Source: Bifidobacterium breve
Lineage (GTDB): Bacteria; Actinomycetota; Actinomycetes; Mycobacteriales; Mycobacteriaceae
Reading direction: 5' to 3'
Assembly: GCA_943331415.1 (NCBI GenBank)
Contig: CALQLM010000014.1
Location: 1-10,491 of the forward strand
Length of the DNA: 10,491 nucleotides
The notes beneath the pieces are model-generated. The model saw nothing but the letters and a program-made list of their open reading frames with translations, was not told the origin of the DNA and did not search any database. Both the position numbers and the translations under genes were made by a program. Positions 9,952 through 10,491 of the stretch are shown here, one piece after another. Position 1 is the first letter of the stretch, and each line of letters opens with the position of its first letter.

Positions 9952-10491
9952 GTGAAGCGGGTATCCGGTCTGGCGGTTGTCGTCGCCGTTGTGTTCGCGT
10001 TCGCCCTCGGTTGTGGCAGGTCGGCCGATACCGCGCACCCGGTGTCGGCAGGCGCCCCCGCCCGGGAATTCGCCGAGGGGCTGCGCCAGCGGGTCACTAC
10101 CGACGCGATGGTGGAGCACCTGGGTGAGCTCCAGACCATCGCTGATCGCCACGACGGCACCCGCGCGGTCGGAACGCCGGGCTATGACGCCAGCGTCGAC
10201 TATGTCGCGGGCGTGTTACGCAACGAGGGATTCGATGTCCAGACCCCGGAATTCCAGATCCGGGTATTCGAAGCCGAGAAGCCGACGTTGACGGTGGGTG
10301 GTAACCCGATCGACGCCAACGCGCTGAGCTACAGCGCCGGTACGCCCGGTGTCAGCGGCCCACTGGTTGCGGCGCCCGCCGACGAGACGCCCGGCTGCGC
10401 ACCCGCGGACTATGACGGCTTGCCGGTCAAGGGTTCGGTGGTTCTGGTTGATCGTGGTAGCTGTCCCTTCTCTGAAAAACAGGCCATCGCC
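9952..10491 (+). CDS. lpqL: Lipoprotein aminopeptidase LpqL, N-terminal part (3' end outside window)
   Basis: The first 180 codons of a predicted membrane-anchored metallopeptidase of the M28 type with a protease-associated (PA) domain; homologues are about 500 residues, so roughly a third is present and the zinc-binding catalytic part lies beyond the window. Seen: signal peptide MKRVSGLAVVVAVVFAFALGC, with Cys21 as the expected lipidation site; the lipobox ALGC has Ala rather than Leu/Val at -3, acceptable but not ideal. Then DAMVEHLGELQTIAD (51-65), DGTRAVGTPGYDASVDYV (68-85), GFDVQTPEFQIRVFEAEK (93-110) and the start of the PA domain, GCAPADYDGLPVKGSVVLVD (148-167). These match my recollection of Rv0418 closely. 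The GTG at 9952 is chosen because it yields the signal peptide and has a TANNNT hexamer seven bases upstream. It is divergent from the hydrolase gene. Confidence 0.9.
   Translation, partial: MKRVSGLAVVVAVVFAFALGCGRSADTAHPVSAGAPAREFAEGLRQRVTTDAMVEHLGELQTIADRHDGTRAVGTPGYDASVDYVAGVLRNEGFDVQTPEFQIRVFEAEKPTLTVGGNPIDANALSYSAGTPGVSGPLVAAPADETPGCAPADYDGLPVKGSVVLVDRGSCPFSEKQAIA

Noticed and set aside
9246..10160. 304-codon minus-strand open frame across the hydrolase start and lpqL
   Set aside because: It overlaps two well-supported genes in other frames and covers their shared promoter gap; Arg/Pro-rich shadow frame.

Overview
The window is GC-rich actinobacterial chromosome and almost certainly comes from a mycobacterium (Mycobacterium or Mycolicibacterium). 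The gene order, from memory of the M. tuberculosis H37Rv map, is Rv0407 to Rv0418: fgd1, pta, ackA, then pknG, glnH and glnX on the opposite strand, then mutT3 and later lpqL. Several proteins match their tuberculosis counterparts over their full length. Species was not determined.

Layout. Bases 1-3715 are rightward: the 3' end of fgd1 (F420-dependent glucose-6-phosphate dehydrogenase), a 30-nt gap, then pta and ackA joined by an ATGA stop/start overlap. These two form the reversible acetyl-CoA to acetyl phosphate to acetate/ATP branch. Bases 3729-8376 are leftward: glnX, glnH and pknG, a sensing cassette in which an extracytoplasmic amino-acid-binding lipoprotein (GlnH) and a four-helix membrane protein (GlnX) are thought to control the soluble kinase PknG, which acts on glutamate/2-oxoglutarate metabolism. 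Both gene junctions are TGATG stop/start overlaps. ackA and pknG converge on a 13-bp gap with a small inverted repeat. From 8469 mutT3 (Nudix hydrolase) runs rightward, divergent from glnX. It converges on a leftward alpha/beta hydrolase of the haloalkane dehalogenase type. Last comes the 5' part of the lipoprotein aminopeptidase lpqL, cut by the window edge.

Most notable points. (1) A 33-bp tandem repeat, three full copies plus an 18-bp partial one, sits exactly on the glnX/glnH junction. Every copy carries a TGATG motif, so glnH has four equivalent in-frame start sites at 33-nt intervals, and the proximal one gives a normal-length lipoprotein. (2) The thiE-thiO-thiS-thiG block that separates mutT3 from lpqL in M. 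tuberculosis is absent; a dehalogenase-like gene is there instead. (3) mutT3, the hydrolase and lpqL each have a TANNNT -10 hexamer ending 6-7 nt before the start codon, the layout of leaderless mycobacterial transcripts. (4) GlnX looks internally duplicated. No tRNA, rRNA, insertion sequence or CRISPR array was seen, and there is no gene-free stretch longer than about 100 bases.
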